Notes: generated from the letters alone by a model not told the origin. A DNA stretch of 64,000 nucleotides from Actinokineospora auranticolor (GCF_002934265.1 NZ_PTIX01000010.1:62001-126000); one strand, 5' to 3'; counted from the stretch's first letter, positions 1 through 11,479 are shown. Made by a program: numbers and translations.

Positions 1-58
1 GGTGACCACCCTGCACGTCATCCACGCCGACCCGCTGCCGGAGGCGCTGCGGTTCTAG
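1..58 (+). CDS. 3' end of an unidentified gene (partial)
   Basis: An open frame enters from the left edge and stops at TAG 56-58. The 18 visible residues end in PLPEALRF, too few to identify a family. Its stop overlaps the stop of the convergent CorA gene (55-57), so the two genes meet tail to tail with no spacer. Codon use fits the rest of the window. Confidence 0.45.
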   Translation, partial: VTTLHVIHADPLPEALRF

Positions 59-999
59 AGCCAGTCCTTGCGGCGGAACATGGCGTAGAGGCCGCCGCCG
101 ATGGCGATGATGGCGGCGGTGGAGGCCCAGAAGCCCCAGGGCTGGTCGTAGCCGGGGTAGGGGACGTTCTGGCCGTAGAAGCCGGTGATGGCGGTGGGGA
201 TCGCGATCACCGCGGCCCAGCCGGTGACCTTCTTCATGATCATGTTGAGCTGGTTGCTCTGGATGTTGAGCTGGGTCTCGCGCAGCGCGGTGATGTGGTC
301 GCGCAGGGACTCGGTCCACTCGGCGGCGTGGGCGACGTGGTCGCGGATGTCGCCGAAGTAGGGCTGCAGCTCGGCGTCGACCAGGTTCTTGTCGCGCGGC
401 AGCTCGGTCATGATGTCGCGCATCGGCAGCACGACCCGGCGCAGGCCCGCGAGGGCGCGGCGCACCCGGACGGAGTGCCGCTGGAGTTCGCGGACGTCGG
501 GGCGCTCCTCGAAGACCACGCCCTCCAGATCCTCGATCAGCTCGTCGAGCCGCGAGGTGGCCTCCAGGTGGCCGTCGACCACGATGTCGAGCACCGCGTG
601 CAGCAGCACCCCGACCCGGTCGCAGGGCAGCGCGGAGGCGTCCCAGCGGCGGGTCACGGCGGCCATGTCGAAGCCGTCGCGCACGGTGACCAGGGTGTTC
701 GGGGTGACGAACATCGACAACTCGTGGCACTCGAGGGTGCCGTCGGCGGCCACGGACACCCCGTAGACCGAGACGAACTGGTGGGTGCGGTAGTGGTCGA
801 GCTTGGGCCGCTGGTGGCGCTCCTGGCTGTCCTCCAGCGCCAGCTCGTGCAGGCCGAGCTCGCGGCCGACGACCTCCAGCGCCTTGTCGTCGGAGATGTC
901 GACCCAGGCGACCCCGCCGCCCGCCAGCCGCTCCGCCAGCTGGTCGAGCGGGAAGTCCTCCTCGACGGAGCCGTCCCGGTACAGCCGCGTCCGACTCAC
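55..999 (-). CDS. corA: CorA-family magnesium/cobalt transporter
   Basis: 314-residue CorA-type divalent cation channel subunit; the family forms pentamers that let Mg2+ or Co2+ into the cell. A long cytoplasmic N-terminal part rich in charged helices (about 1-255) is followed by two membrane helices (about 258-275 and 288-306). The signature loop between them reads Y-G-Q-N (residues 275-278), a variant of the classical Y/F-G-M-N seen in many actinobacterial members. The protein ends in a short basic tail (FRRKDWL). It starts with GTG at 999, which overlaps the stop of the upstream polyketide synthase gene (GTGA), so the two are probably co-transcribed. The actual ion is not readable from sequence. 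Confidence 0.9.
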   Translation of the reverse strand: MSRTRLYRDGSVEEDFPLDQLAERLAGGGVAWVDISDDKALEVVGRELGLHELALEDSQERHQRPKLDHYRTHQFVSVYGVSVAADGTLECHELSMFVTPNTLVTVRDGFDMAAVTRRWDASALPCDRVGVLLHAVLDIVVDGHLEATSRLDELIEDLEGVVFEERPDVRELQRHSVRVRRALAGLRRVVLPMRDIMTELPRDKNLVDAELQPYFGDIRDHVAHAAEWTESLRDHITALRETQLNIQSNQLNMIMKKVTGWAAVIAIPTAITGFYGQNVPYPGYDQPWGFWASTAAIIAIGGGLYAMFRRKDWL

Positions 1000-2021
1000 G
1001 CCGACCGCCTCAGCAACACCGCGTACAGGGTCAACCCCGGGCCGAACGCCATCGCCACCACCAGCTCTCCCGGCCGCGCGGACAGTTCGCGCAGCACCAG
1101 CAACACCGTCGCCGACGAGCAGTTCCCGCGCTCGGCGAGCACCCCTCGCGAGGCGGCCAGCGCCGCGGGCGGCAGGCCCAGTCCGGCGGCCACAGTGTCC
1201 AGCACGCGCGGCCCGCCGGGGTGCACCGCCCAGCCCGCCACGCCGTCGACGTCGGCGCCGTGCCGGGCCAGCATCTTCTCCACGACCGGGCGCACCGCCA
1301 CCGCCAGCACGTCCGGCACCCGCGCGGACAGGCCCATCCGGAAGCCGTGGTCGGTGATCCGCCAGGTCATCAGGTCGCGGGTGTCGGTGTCGGTGTGCGA
1401 CACGACGTCGAGGACCTCCCAGCCGGGCGCGTCGGGGTGCACCACGGCCGCCGCCGCGGCGTCACCGAACAGCGCGTGCGCCACCACCTGCTCGGGGTCG
1501 CGGTCGGGTGGCTGGATGTGCAACGACGTCAGCTCGACGCACACGAGCGCGGCGGGCAGGCCGCGCGCGGTGGCGAAGTCGGACACCGCGCCCAGGCCGG
1601 GCAGCGCGGCGTAGCAGCCCATGTGGCCGATGGCGAGCCGTTGCGCGTCGGCGGCCAGGCCGAGGTCGGCGGCGAGGCCGATGTCGAGGCCGGGGGTGCC
1701 GTAGCCGGTGCAGGACACGACCGCGACGAGCCCGAGGTCGCCGGGGGCGAGGTTCGCGTCGTCGAGCGCCTCGCGCAGGGCCGCCCGGGCCAGCGGTGGG
1801 GCCTCCCGGTCGAACCGGGCCATCCGCTGCGCGGTGGACCACCCGGCGACACCCTCCGCGAACGGGTCCACGACGGTGTGTCGCGAGCGGACACCGGACC
1901 CGGCGAACACCCGCCGGGCGAAGCCGCTGTCGCCGAAGTGCGCGCGGAAACCGCGCTCCCACAGGGCTTCCTGGTCCACCGACCGGGGCAGTGCCGTGCC
2001 GAGCCCGGTCACCGCGGCCAT
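996..2021 (-). CDS. Type III polyketide synthase (chalcone/stilbene synthase family)
   Basis: 341-residue homodimeric ketosynthase that condenses malonyl-CoA units onto a starter CoA without an acyl carrier protein. The catalytic triad is visible: Cys136 in GHMGCYAALPG, His267 in AVHPGGPRVLD and Asn300 in ERGNCSSATVL. The C-terminal GFGPG-like loop reads AFGPGLTLY. ATG 2021 has a near-perfect ribosome binding site (AAGGAGG, 2025-2031). The start overlaps the end of the upstream methyltransferase gene by 13 bp and the stop overlaps corA, so this is one operon. With the methyltransferase and the divergent UbiA gene it suggests a methylated, possibly prenylated phenolic or quinone-like product. 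Starter unit and product cannot be read; alkylresorcinol-type chemistry is one option. Confidence 0.9.
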   Translation of the reverse strand: MAAVTGLGTALPRSVDQEALWERGFRAHFGDSGFARRVFAGSGVRSRHTVVDPFAEGVAGWSTAQRMARFDREAPPLARAALREALDDANLAPGDLGLVAVVSCTGYGTPGLDIGLAADLGLAADAQRLAIGHMGCYAALPGLGAVSDFATARGLPAALVCVELTSLHIQPPDRDPEQVVAHALFGDAAAAAVVHPDAPGWEVLDVVSHTDTDTRDLMTWRITDHGFRMGLSARVPDVLAVAVRPVVEKMLARHGADVDGVAGWAVHPGGPRVLDTVAAGLGLPPAALAASRGVLAERGNCSSATVLLVLRELSARPGELVVAMAFGPGLTLYAVLLRRSA

Positions 2022-2701
2022 CGGGCCTCCTTCGTGCCGGTCCCCTGGAACAGGACCGCGGTCGTCGGGACGGGCCGCAGGCGCACGTCCCGGCGCAGGC
2101 CCAGCGCCCAGCCGAGCAGGTCGGCCGCCGACGGGCGGATACCCCGCAGCCGCAGGCGCACACCTCGCCGGGCGCACTCGCGCACCAGCAGCGCCCGGTC
2201 CACCAGCAGACCGGGCTCGTGCACGCCGCGCGGCACGCCGGGCAGCCGTTCGGCCACCGTGATCGCCAGGAACCGGCACAGCGCGGTGTTCGCCAATGTA
2301 TCGATCACCAGGAGGCCGCCCGGGCGCAAGAGTCCACAGGCTTGTTCCACGGCGCGGGGTAGGTCCGGGACGTGTTCGAGGATTTCTCCCGCCACCACTA
2401 CGTCCGCGCATTCGGGCCGTAGTGGCACACGCAGTACATCGGCCCTGACCGCGTGGACACCGTGCTCGGACGCTAAGCGTGGTCCGGTTAGGGATAGATC
2501 GATACCTATGTGTAGGTAGCCTTTTCGCGCTATGTGCGGCGCGAGAAGGCCCCCGCCGCAACCGAGGTCCACGAGCACCGCGCCTCGACGTGGCGCGGGT
2601 GGGACGAGCCGCGCGCGGGCGGCGGCGAGCCAGTGCAGCATGGCGAATGGCCCCCTGGGCTGCCACCACCGGTCGGCCAGGTCGTCGTAGATCGCGGTCA
2701 C
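2009..2701 (-). CDS. Class I SAM-dependent methyltransferase (UbiG/UbiE-like)
   Basis: 230-residue methyltransferase. The SAM-binding motif I reads VLVDLGCGGG (about residues 42-51), followed by an acidic motif II (GIDLS, about 71) and the post-I motif (AGEILEHVPD) common in quinone and polyketide O- or C-methyltransferases. GTG start at 2701. It overlaps the downstream type III polyketide synthase gene by 13 bp, so translation is probably coupled and the substrate is likely the polyketide product. This mirrors known type III PKS operons in which a methyltransferase modifies the phenolic ring; the assignment to this pathway is inference from context. Confidence 0.85.
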   Translation of the reverse strand: MTAIYDDLADRWWQPRGPFAMLHWLAAARARLVPPAPRRGAVLVDLGCGGGLLAPHIARKGYLHIGIDLSLTGPRLASEHGVHAVRADVLRVPLRPECADVVVAGEILEHVPDLPRAVEQACGLLRPGGLLVIDTLANTALCRFLAITVAERLPGVPRGVHEPGLLVDRALLVRECARRGVRLRLRGIRPSAADLLGWALGLRRDVRLRPVPTTAVLFQGTGTKEARWPR

Positions 2702-2748
2702 GCACCGAGGCTGGCACAGCGCGGCGGGCTCCGCCGTAGGCTGGACCG

Positions 2749-3546
2749 GTGACGCCCCTGCTGCGCGCCTCGCATCCGGAGCCCGCCGTCGCGGTGACGG
2801 TCGCCGCCGTGGCCTTGGCTCTCGGGCTGGGGCAGACGGTGTGGGGCGGGGTCGCGGTCGGGACGGCGGTCCTCGCGGGGCAGTTGTCGGTGGGGTGGCT
2901 CAACGACCTGGTCGACGCGCCGCGCGACGCGCGTGTGGGGCGGGCGGACAAGCCTGTCGCGTCCGGGAAGGTCTCGGCGTCGACCGTGCGGCTCTTGGTG
3001 TTGGTATCCGGTGTACTCGCGGTGGGGCTGTCGTTGTTGTCCGGGATGGTGGCCGGACTTATGCACGTAGTGGCTCTTGTGTCGGCGTGGGCCTACGACG
3101 TGAAGGTGAAGGAGACCGCGTTCTCGATCGTTCCCTACGCGGTCTCGTTTGGACTCTTGACGGCATTCGTCACTCTTGGGCTTCCCGACCCGTATTGGCC
3201 ACCGTGGTGGTTGGTGGCGACCGCGTCCCTCTTGGGCAGTGCGGCGCATTTCGCCAACACGCTCCCGGACTTCGCCGACGACCGCGCGACGGGTGTCGTG
3301 GGGCTGCCCCACCGCCTCGGGGAAGCCGCGTCACGGGCCGCCGCCGCGCTGTTGGTGCTGGCCGCGTCGGCGACCCTCGTCGCGGGGCTGCCGGGGCCGC
3401 TCGCCTACGCGGGGTTGGCGGTGGCACTCGCGGTGACCGTGGTGGGACTGGTGCTCGGCAGGCGCCCCGGCTCCCGCGCCGCGTTCCACGCCATGCTGGT
3501 CGTGGCGGTCATCGACGCCGGGGTACTCCTCGCCGCGACCCTCTGA
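2749..3546 (+). CDS. UbiA-family prenyltransferase
   Basis: 265-residue polytopic membrane enzyme that transfers a prenyl chain to an aromatic or other acceptor. Both Mg-diphosphate motifs are present: N-D-L-V-D-x-x-x-D (residues 52-60) and D-x-x-D-D (174-178). Eight or so hydrophobic helices surround them. GTG start at 2749, only 47 bp from the divergent methyltransferase start, so the two promoters share a short intergenic region and may be co-regulated. The variant first motif (NDLVDAPRD) is typical of the UbiA superfamily. Together with the type III PKS and methyltransferase it could make a prenylated phenolic compound (inference). No terminator was recognised before the next gene. Confidence 0.88.
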   Translation: MTPLLRASHPEPAVAVTVAAVALALGLGQTVWGGVAVGTAVLAGQLSVGWLNDLVDAPRDARVGRADKPVASGKVSASTVRLLVLVSGVLAVGLSLLSGMVAGLMHVVALVSAWAYDVKVKETAFSIVPYAVSFGLLTAFVTLGLPDPYWPPWWLVATASLLGSAAHFANTLPDFADDRATGVVGLPHRLGEAASRAAAALLVLAASATLVAGLPGPLAYAGLAVALAVTVVGLVLGRRPGSRAAFHAMLVVAVIDAGVLLAATL

Positions 3547-3803
3547 CGGGTGACACGGCCCGCTTTCACCCGATCGGCGGCGGCGTCACCGATAGCGGCG
3601 CACCGGCCACCCCGCTGCGTGTGCACCTGCCCGTGCTGTCCGGTGCCACACCACGCGAATGGGGCTGACCAGCGGTTATGCGGGAACGGATGCGCTGAAC
3701 TGCTTGCGGAGTCACACAAGGTGCCGGGCTGGTCACGGGCCGTTGTCGCTGCTAGCTCTAGGGCAGCCCGAGTACCTCGTTGACCGACCAGAAAGGGCGC
3801 CCC

Positions 3804-4217
3804 TTGAAGAGGACCCCGCTGCCGCGCACCGCGACGGCCGTGCTCGCCGCCGCCGTCTCCGCGCTGCTGATCATCCCTACCGCGACTGCCGCCGAGGCGA
3901 ACCCGATGGACCGGCTGACCGCCATCACCCACGAGCTGACCGACGCCGAGTCGCCGGGCGAGCTGCACCAGGCCCTCGCCGACCTGCCCCCGGTCCTCGA
4001 GGACCTGCGCGGCCTCACCGACAGCCAGGGCGTCCTGCACCTGCTGGTCGACGCCCAGGCGCTCGCGCACTCGGCCGCCTCCGCGCTGTCACCGCAGATC
4101 GCGGCCGCGGCCCTGCCCGGGCTGCTGAACCTCATCCGGCAGCTGATGACCCAGCAGTCCGCGCCCCAGCGCCCGCTGCTCCCCCAGCTCCCCCAGCTGC
4201 CCCTGGCGATCCCGTAG
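3804..4217 (+). CDS. Small secreted protein, unknown function
   Basis: 137 residues from TTG 3804, chosen because AGAAAGGG lies 7 bases upstream at 3790-3797; an in-frame TTG at 3780 would add eight residues but lacks such a site. The N-terminus is a clear Sec signal peptide: basic start (LKRTPLPR), Ala/Val/Leu-rich core and an ATAAEANP cleavage region. The mature part is short and helical, with a region rich in Leu and Asp ([20 protein letters not shown]) and a C-terminal Pro/Leu/Gln tail with repeated PQLPQL. No Cys and no domain recognised. About 260 bp separate it from the UbiA gene, so it is probably transcribed alone. Confidence 0.6.
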   Translation: MKRTPLPRTATAVLAAAVSALLIIPTATAAEANPMDRLTAITHELTDAESPGELHQALADLPPVLEDLRGLTDSQGVLHLLVDAQALAHSAASALSPQIAAAALPGLLNLIRQLMTQQSAPQRPLLPQLPQLPLAIP

Positions 4218-4564
4218 CCGACACCGGTCGTCGCCGGAGCCCTGACCCCGCCCCGACGACGACCACCCAGGGCCCCGCGACCCCGATGCTCCCGGTCGAC
4301 TCGCGGGCCCACCGCCCCGCTTCCGGCCCCCGGCCCGGGAGCGGGGCACTTTTTCGCCCGGGAGTCCCAGCCCCGCCCGGGGTCGCGCCGCGGGCTCAGG
4401 AAGTCGACCTCCGCGTCGAGGCACGAGCACCTTCGCGATCGCCCCTCCGCCACCTCCCTACCCACCGGGCACCCGAACCGCTCCCGGCAAGCCACTTTCG
4501 AGTGATGCGCCCGGGTGGACTCCGGCGTTTTACTGGGGGGCCATCCGGTAGGCTGGCGTCCGAT
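4218..4564. other. metH leader and upstream intergenic stretch
   Basis: About 350 bp without a gene. It contains several GC-rich inverted segments (two CCCGGG blocks either side of a CTTTTTC run near 4335-4360) that may terminate transcription of the small secreted gene, followed by the presumed metH promoter. No recognisable -10/-35 pair could be fixed by eye. It leads directly into the riboswitch at 4565. Confidence 0.4.
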
Positions 4565-4634
4565 GCCGAGAGGCGCTGCGACGGGCCACGGCGGCCCGCC
4601 ACGCTCGGCTCGCGACGACTTCCAAGGGCGCCTC
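4565..4634 (+). promoter_or_regulatory. S-adenosylhomocysteine (SAH) riboswitch, metH leader
   Basis: The leader RNA matches the SAH riboswitch fold. P1 pairs GCCGAG (4565-4570) with CTCGGC (4604-4609). The conserved core AGGCGCTGCGAC follows P1. P2 pairs GGGCC (4583-4587) with GGCCC (4593-4597). The conserved CCAnGCTCGG segment closes P1. The pseudoknot helix pairs AGGCGC (4571-4576) with GCGCCT (4628-4633). The ribosome binding site GGAGG (4645-4649) and GTG start (4655) are just downstream. SAH riboswitches are known ahead of ahcY, metE and metH, and switch expression on when SAH builds up. The fold and motif are seen directly; the regulatory sense is from family knowledge. Confidence 0.85.
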
Positions 4635-4654
4635 CGGGACAACTGGAGGTGTGC

Positions 4655-8263
<3,609 letters not shown>

Positions 8264-8266
8264 GCT

Positions 8267-8306
8267 GTGCTCCACCTCCTCAGGGTTTCCCGAGGAGGTG
8301 GAGCAC
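8267..8306. terminator. Strong bidirectional terminator hairpin
   Basis: A perfect 14-bp inverted repeat (8267-8280 with 8293-8306) has a 12-base loop that can itself pair GGG with CCC. It starts 3 bp after the metH stop. Its right arm lies inside the last codons of the convergent isochorismatase-like gene. There is no T run, as is usual in high-GC actinobacteria. Confidence 0.75.
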
Positions 8307-8942
8307 CGACTCGGTGGAGCGGACGTCGCCGAACGAGCGGTAGACGGTGTGCAGGGTCGCGTTGTGGTCGGCGTCGCGGCGCGCGGCGTTGGCGTCGGCG
8401 ACCATGACCACCCGGTAGCCGAGGGTGGCGGCGTCCCTGGCCGAGGACTCGCAACAGACGTTGGTGACCGTGCCGGTGATGAGCACCGTGTCGATTCCCT
8501 TGTCGCGCAACAGGTCCGGTAACGGGCAGTGGCCGGGGAAGAACGCGCTGTACGCCGTCTTGTCCGCCACCAGGTCGCCCTCTTCGTGCCGCAGGCCCGA
8601 CCACAACCGGTCCGCGGGCGCGCCCGCTCCCCCGGACGCCGCCAGCACCCGCGCGACCCGTTCGCCGTAGAAGTCCGCGGGCATCGGCGACCGCGGTCCC
8701 GGCAGCACCCACGCCACCACACCGCCCGCCGCCCGGACGCCCACGGCCAGCGCGTCGATGTTGGGCACGATGCCCAGGCCGTAGCCGCTCTCCGCGACGA
8801 AGAACGGCACCATGTCGATCACCACCAGCGCGGTCTTCGCGCCGTTCAGGCTCGGGTAGGCGTAGCGCCTGCCACGCCGCTGCTCCTGTCGGGCGTACTC
8901 GCGATCCTCGATGTGCCACCGGTGCTTCCTCGGTTCCACCAC
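8280..8942 (-). CDS. Isochorismatase-family cysteine hydrolase
   Basis: 220-residue alpha/beta hydrolase of the isochorismatase-like (nicotinamidase/amidohydrolase) superfamily. The catalytic triad is Asp43 (VVIDM), Lys128 (ADKTAYSAF) and Cys163 (TNVCCES), with the usual cis-peptide loop before the nucleophile. The N-terminus carries about 30 extra polar residues. Start GTG 8942, or GTG 8939; neither has a strong ribosome binding site. The substrate cannot be read; members hydrolyse isochorismate, nicotinamide, carbamoyl compounds or ureidoacrylate. It stands alone between metH (convergent) and dinB. Its last codons are shared with the bidirectional terminator. Confidence 0.82.
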   Translation of the reverse strand: MVEPRKHRWHIEDREYARQEQRRGRRYAYPSLNGAKTALVVIDMVPFFVAESGYGLGIVPNIDALAVGVRAAGGVVAWVLPGPRSPMPADFYGERVARVLAASGGAGAPADRLWSGLRHEEGDLVADKTAYSAFFPGHCPLPDLLRDKGIDTVLITGTVTNVCCESSARDAATLGYRVVMVADANAARRDADHNATLHTVYRSFGDVRSTESVLHLLGKP

Positions 8943-8972
8943 CCACCGATCATCTCGGCGGGCGCAAGACCG

Positions 8973-10169
8973 TCAGTCCGGCAGCATCGGCATCTCGATG
9001 CCCGGGGACCGGCCGAGCAACGTCGCGCGGGTGACCGAGGTGGCGCCGAAGCGTTCGCGCAGGGAGTCCAGGGTCGCGTCGAGTGCGCGCGGATCCGTTC
9101 CCTCGAAAGGGAGTTCCAGCTGGAGCGGGCCGTCGTCATCCAAATTGGACAGTGAAAGGCCGATCAGCGTGACACCGCGGTCGGTGATCATCGGCCAGGC
9201 GTCGGCGAGCAGGGACCGCGCGGTCGCCAGCACGTCCTCGGTGGCGGTCGTCGCGCGGCGCATCGTCCGCGCGCGGCTGGCGCGGGTGTAGTCGGCGAAG
9301 CGCAGCCGCAGCGTCACCGTCCGGCACCGCCGATCGGCCGCGCGCAACCGGCGGGCCAGTCGGTCGACCAGCGCCGCGACCGTCGCGTCCAGTTCCGCCA
9401 GCGTCCGACGGCGCGACCCCAGGGCCCGTTGCGCGCCAAGGGATCCGCGCCGCCGTCCCACCCGGACTTTCCGGGGATCGCGGTTGTGCGCCAACGCGTG
9501 CAGGTGACGACCCGCGGCCACCCCCAGCATCGAGACCAGTTCGCGGACGTCGAACGCCGCGACCTGGCCGACGGTCGCGATCCCGTACGCGCGGAGCTTG
9601 GCCGAGGTCACCGCTCCGACGCCCCACAGGCGTTCCACCGGGAGCGGGTGCAGGAAGTCCAGTTCGCCGCCGTGCGGCACCACCAGGAGCCCGTCCGGCT
9701 TGGCCACACCGCTGGCCACCTTGGCCAGGAACTTGGTCCGCGCGACGCCCACGGTGATCGGCAGGCCGACCCGGTCGACCACCGCCGCGCGCAGCCGGGC
9801 CGCGATCTCCGACGGGCTGCCCGCGATCTTGCGCAGCCCACCCACGTCGAGGAACGCCTCGTCGATGGAGATGCCCTCGACCAGCGGGGTGGTGTCGCGG
9901 AAGACCTCGAAGACGGCCTTGGAGGCCGCCGAGTACGCCGCCATCCGAGGCCGTACGACGATCGCCTCCGGGCACAGCGCCCGGGCCTGGCGGCCACCCA
10001 TGGCCGTGCGCACGCCCCGCGCCTTGGCCTCGTAACTGGCCGCCAGGACCACGCCCGTGCCCACCACCACCGGCCGCCCCCGGAGCGCGGGGTCGTCGCG
10101 CTGCTCGACCGACGCATAGAAGGCGTCCAGGTCGGCGTGCAGGATCGGACCCTCGTTCGACACGAACAC
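8973..10169 (-). CDS. dinB: DNA polymerase IV (Y-family, DinB)
   Basis: 398-residue error-prone translesion polymerase. Palm metal ligands are seen in ILHADLDAFYASVEQ and SIDEAFLDV. The S-Y-E-A-K-A-R-G-V-R motif of the finger domain and helix-hairpin-helix segments (LWGVGAVTSAKLRAYGI) are present. A little-finger domain follows, and QLELPF near the C-terminus looks like a sliding-clamp-binding peptide. Start GTG 10169 (MFVSNEGP...) chosen from family knowledge; GTG 10163 is two codons on. No ribosome binding site precedes either, so the mRNA may be leaderless. A LexA box sits on the start, implying SOS control. The protein is full length. Confidence 0.92.
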   Translation of the reverse strand: MFVSNEGPILHADLDAFYASVEQRDDPALRGRPVVVGTGVVLAASYEAKARGVRTAMGGRQARALCPEAIVVRPRMAAYSAASKAVFEVFRDTTPLVEGISIDEAFLDVGGLRKIAGSPSEIAARLRAAVVDRVGLPITVGVARTKFLAKVASGVAKPDGLLVVPHGGELDFLHPLPVERLWGVGAVTSAKLRAYGIATVGQVAAFDVRELVSMLGVAAGRHLHALAHNRDPRKVRVGRRRGSLGAQRALGSRRRTLAELDATVAALVDRLARRLRAADRRCRTVTLRLRFADYTRASRARTMRRATTATEDVLATARSLLADAWPMITDRGVTLIGLSLSNLDDDGPLQLELPFEGTDPRALDATLDSLRERFGATSVTRATLLGRSPGIEMPMLPD

Positions 10170-10176
10170 ATGTTCG
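10163..10176 (-). promoter_or_regulatory. LexA (SOS) box overlapping the dinB start
   Basis: The palindrome CGAACACATGTTCG fits the actinobacterial/Gram-positive LexA consensus CGAAC-R-N-R-Y-GTTYG at every position. It covers the start codon of dinB, where bound LexA would block a leaderless transcript. The match is seen directly; SOS control is inference. Confidence 0.75.
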
Positions 10177-10261
10177 CATCGATACCGGTCTCCGCAGGTC
10201 ACGATGTCGCACGCGCGAAGGTCCGGCGGGTGGGACGCCCCGCCGGATCCTCAACACCCGA

Positions 10262-10810
10262 TTACGGCGCGTAGACCTGCGTGCTCGCGACGGACTGCGC
10301 GATCCGGCCGCCCGCGAACAGCTGGTTCACCCGACTCGCCTCCTGCGAGTTCGGGTTGGGGTTGCGGCACGAGGTGCCCGCGCTGCCACCCGACATCAGG
10401 TAGGAGCAGACGCCGTTGTAGTTGTCGGGCAGGCCGAGGCCGTGGCCCATCTCGTGGGCGACGATGCGCAGCGCGTCGTTGCCCGCGGCGACGTCGCGGG
10501 TGTCGATGTAGATGGTGGCGCAGCCCAGGCCGCAGGGGTAGGCCCGGGAGCCGCCGCCGGTGGTGGCGGAGATGCGGATCGTGGCGCTGCCGCCGCGCAC
10601 CAGGCGCAGGTTCGGCACCCGCGAGTTCCAGATCTGGGCGGCCTGGTCGGCCTGGGCCGAGTAGCTGGACGCGCTGTAGTAGACGGTGCGCGCCGCCGCG
10701 GCGGCCGGGGCCGCCTCGGGGGCCGCGTTGGCCGCGGTGGCCGTGCCCGCTAAGCCGAGGACGAGCGCCGCACCCATCACCAGGGCGCGTGTGTAACCGC
10801 GCAAAGACAT
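10262..10810 (-). CDS. Secreted snapalysin-type metalloprotease (M7)
   Basis: 182-residue small neutral zinc protease of the snapalysin family, until now best known from Streptomyces. A Sec signal peptide covers about residues 1-29 (cleavage near ANAAP). The extended zinc motif reads H119-E-M-G-H123-G-L-G-L-P-D129, where the third ligand is Asp, as in snapalysins. A Met-turn follows (YLMSGG, about 139). Four Cys (93, 97, 135, 148) probably form two disulphides. ATG 10810 has a good ribosome binding site (AAGGAG). It is normally made as a proprotein that digests milk proteins. No LysR regulator lies beside it, unlike in Streptomyces. A palindrome upstream may be an operator. Confidence 0.9.
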   Translation of the reverse strand: MSLRGYTRALVMGAALVLGLAGTATAANAAPEAAPAAAAARTVYYSASSYSAQADQAAQIWNSRVPNLRLVRGGSATIRISATTGGGSRAYPCGLGCATIYIDTRDVAAGNDALRIVAHEMGHGLGLPDNYNGVCSYLMSGGSAGTSCRNPNPNSQEASRVNQLFAGGRIAQSVASTQVYAP

Positions 10811-10905
10811 AGAATCTCCTTGCTGTGCAGGGTTTCCGGTGGCTTCGCGTTCACCGGTAGGCCGAGTGTAGGCAGCGCTATCACACTCAGATATAAGACG
10901 GGCAC

Positions 10906-10920
10906 ATAAGGTGACCTTAT
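10906..10920. promoter_or_regulatory. Perfect 15-bp palindrome upstream of the snapalysin gene
   Basis: ATAAGGTGACCTTAT is perfectly symmetric around one base, about 95 bp upstream of the protease start, in an AT-rich intergenic stretch (10811-11035) that must hold its promoter. The protein that binds it is unknown. Confidence 0.35.
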
Positions 10921-11035
10921 TGCCGTGCGCAACACCGGTATCACCGCAGGTAAGGGTGTGAAGTCACCAGATGAATAACCCATTAAGTGGGGATTTCCCA
11001 GATTTTACCTTCGGTTGTCCGGTGCCGGACGGGCG

Positions 11036-11395
11036 CTAGCCGGTCTCCGACGAGCGGGACTGCGCCGCCAAGAGCTCGTCGCCGTGCTCGTCGATCCAGT
11101 CGGCGAACGCCAGCAGCGGCCCGTCCACCAGGCTCTGCCCCAACGCGCTCAACCGGTACTCCACCCGCGGTGGCGAGCCGTCGCGCTCGATCAACCCGTT
11201 GTGCGCCAACCGGCGCAGCGACTCGGCGAGGACCTTGTCGCTGAGGCCGCCGATGGCCGCCCGCAGCCTACCGCGGCGCAGCGGCCCGGCCATCAGCCCG
11301 GCCAGCACCACCGGGTCCCAGCGGTGGGTGAACAGGTCGGTCGCCGCGCGCACCCGGCAGTCGGCCAACCACTCCTCGCCACTCATGGACCCCAT
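11036..11395 (-). CDS. HxlR-family transcriptional regulator
   Basis: 119-residue winged-helix DNA-binding protein of the HxlR (MarR-like) type, the usual short length. The recognition part (GPLRRGRLRAAIGGLSDKVLAESLRRLAHNGL region) and the wing (PPRVEYRLSALGQSL) are clear. The family conserved Cys near the N-terminus, which often senses redox or aldehydes, is present (WLADCRVRAATDLF). ATG 11395 chosen because GGGGG lies upstream; ATG 11386 is possible. It is divergent from the oxidoreductase gene 85 bp away, and HxlR proteins very often control such a divergent reductase gene. Confidence 0.85.
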   Translation of the reverse strand: MGSMSGEEWLADCRVRAATDLFTHRWDPVVLAGLMAGPLRRGRLRAAIGGLSDKVLAESLRRLAHNGLIERDGSPPRVEYRLSALGQSLVDGPLLAFADWIDEHGDELLAAQSRSSETG

Positions 11396-11479
11396 TGTGG
11401 CCCCCAATCGCCTACCGAGCGGTGCGTGTCCACTTCTCTACCGTTCCAGCGGGATCGGAACTCTCGAGTTGGAGGCAGG

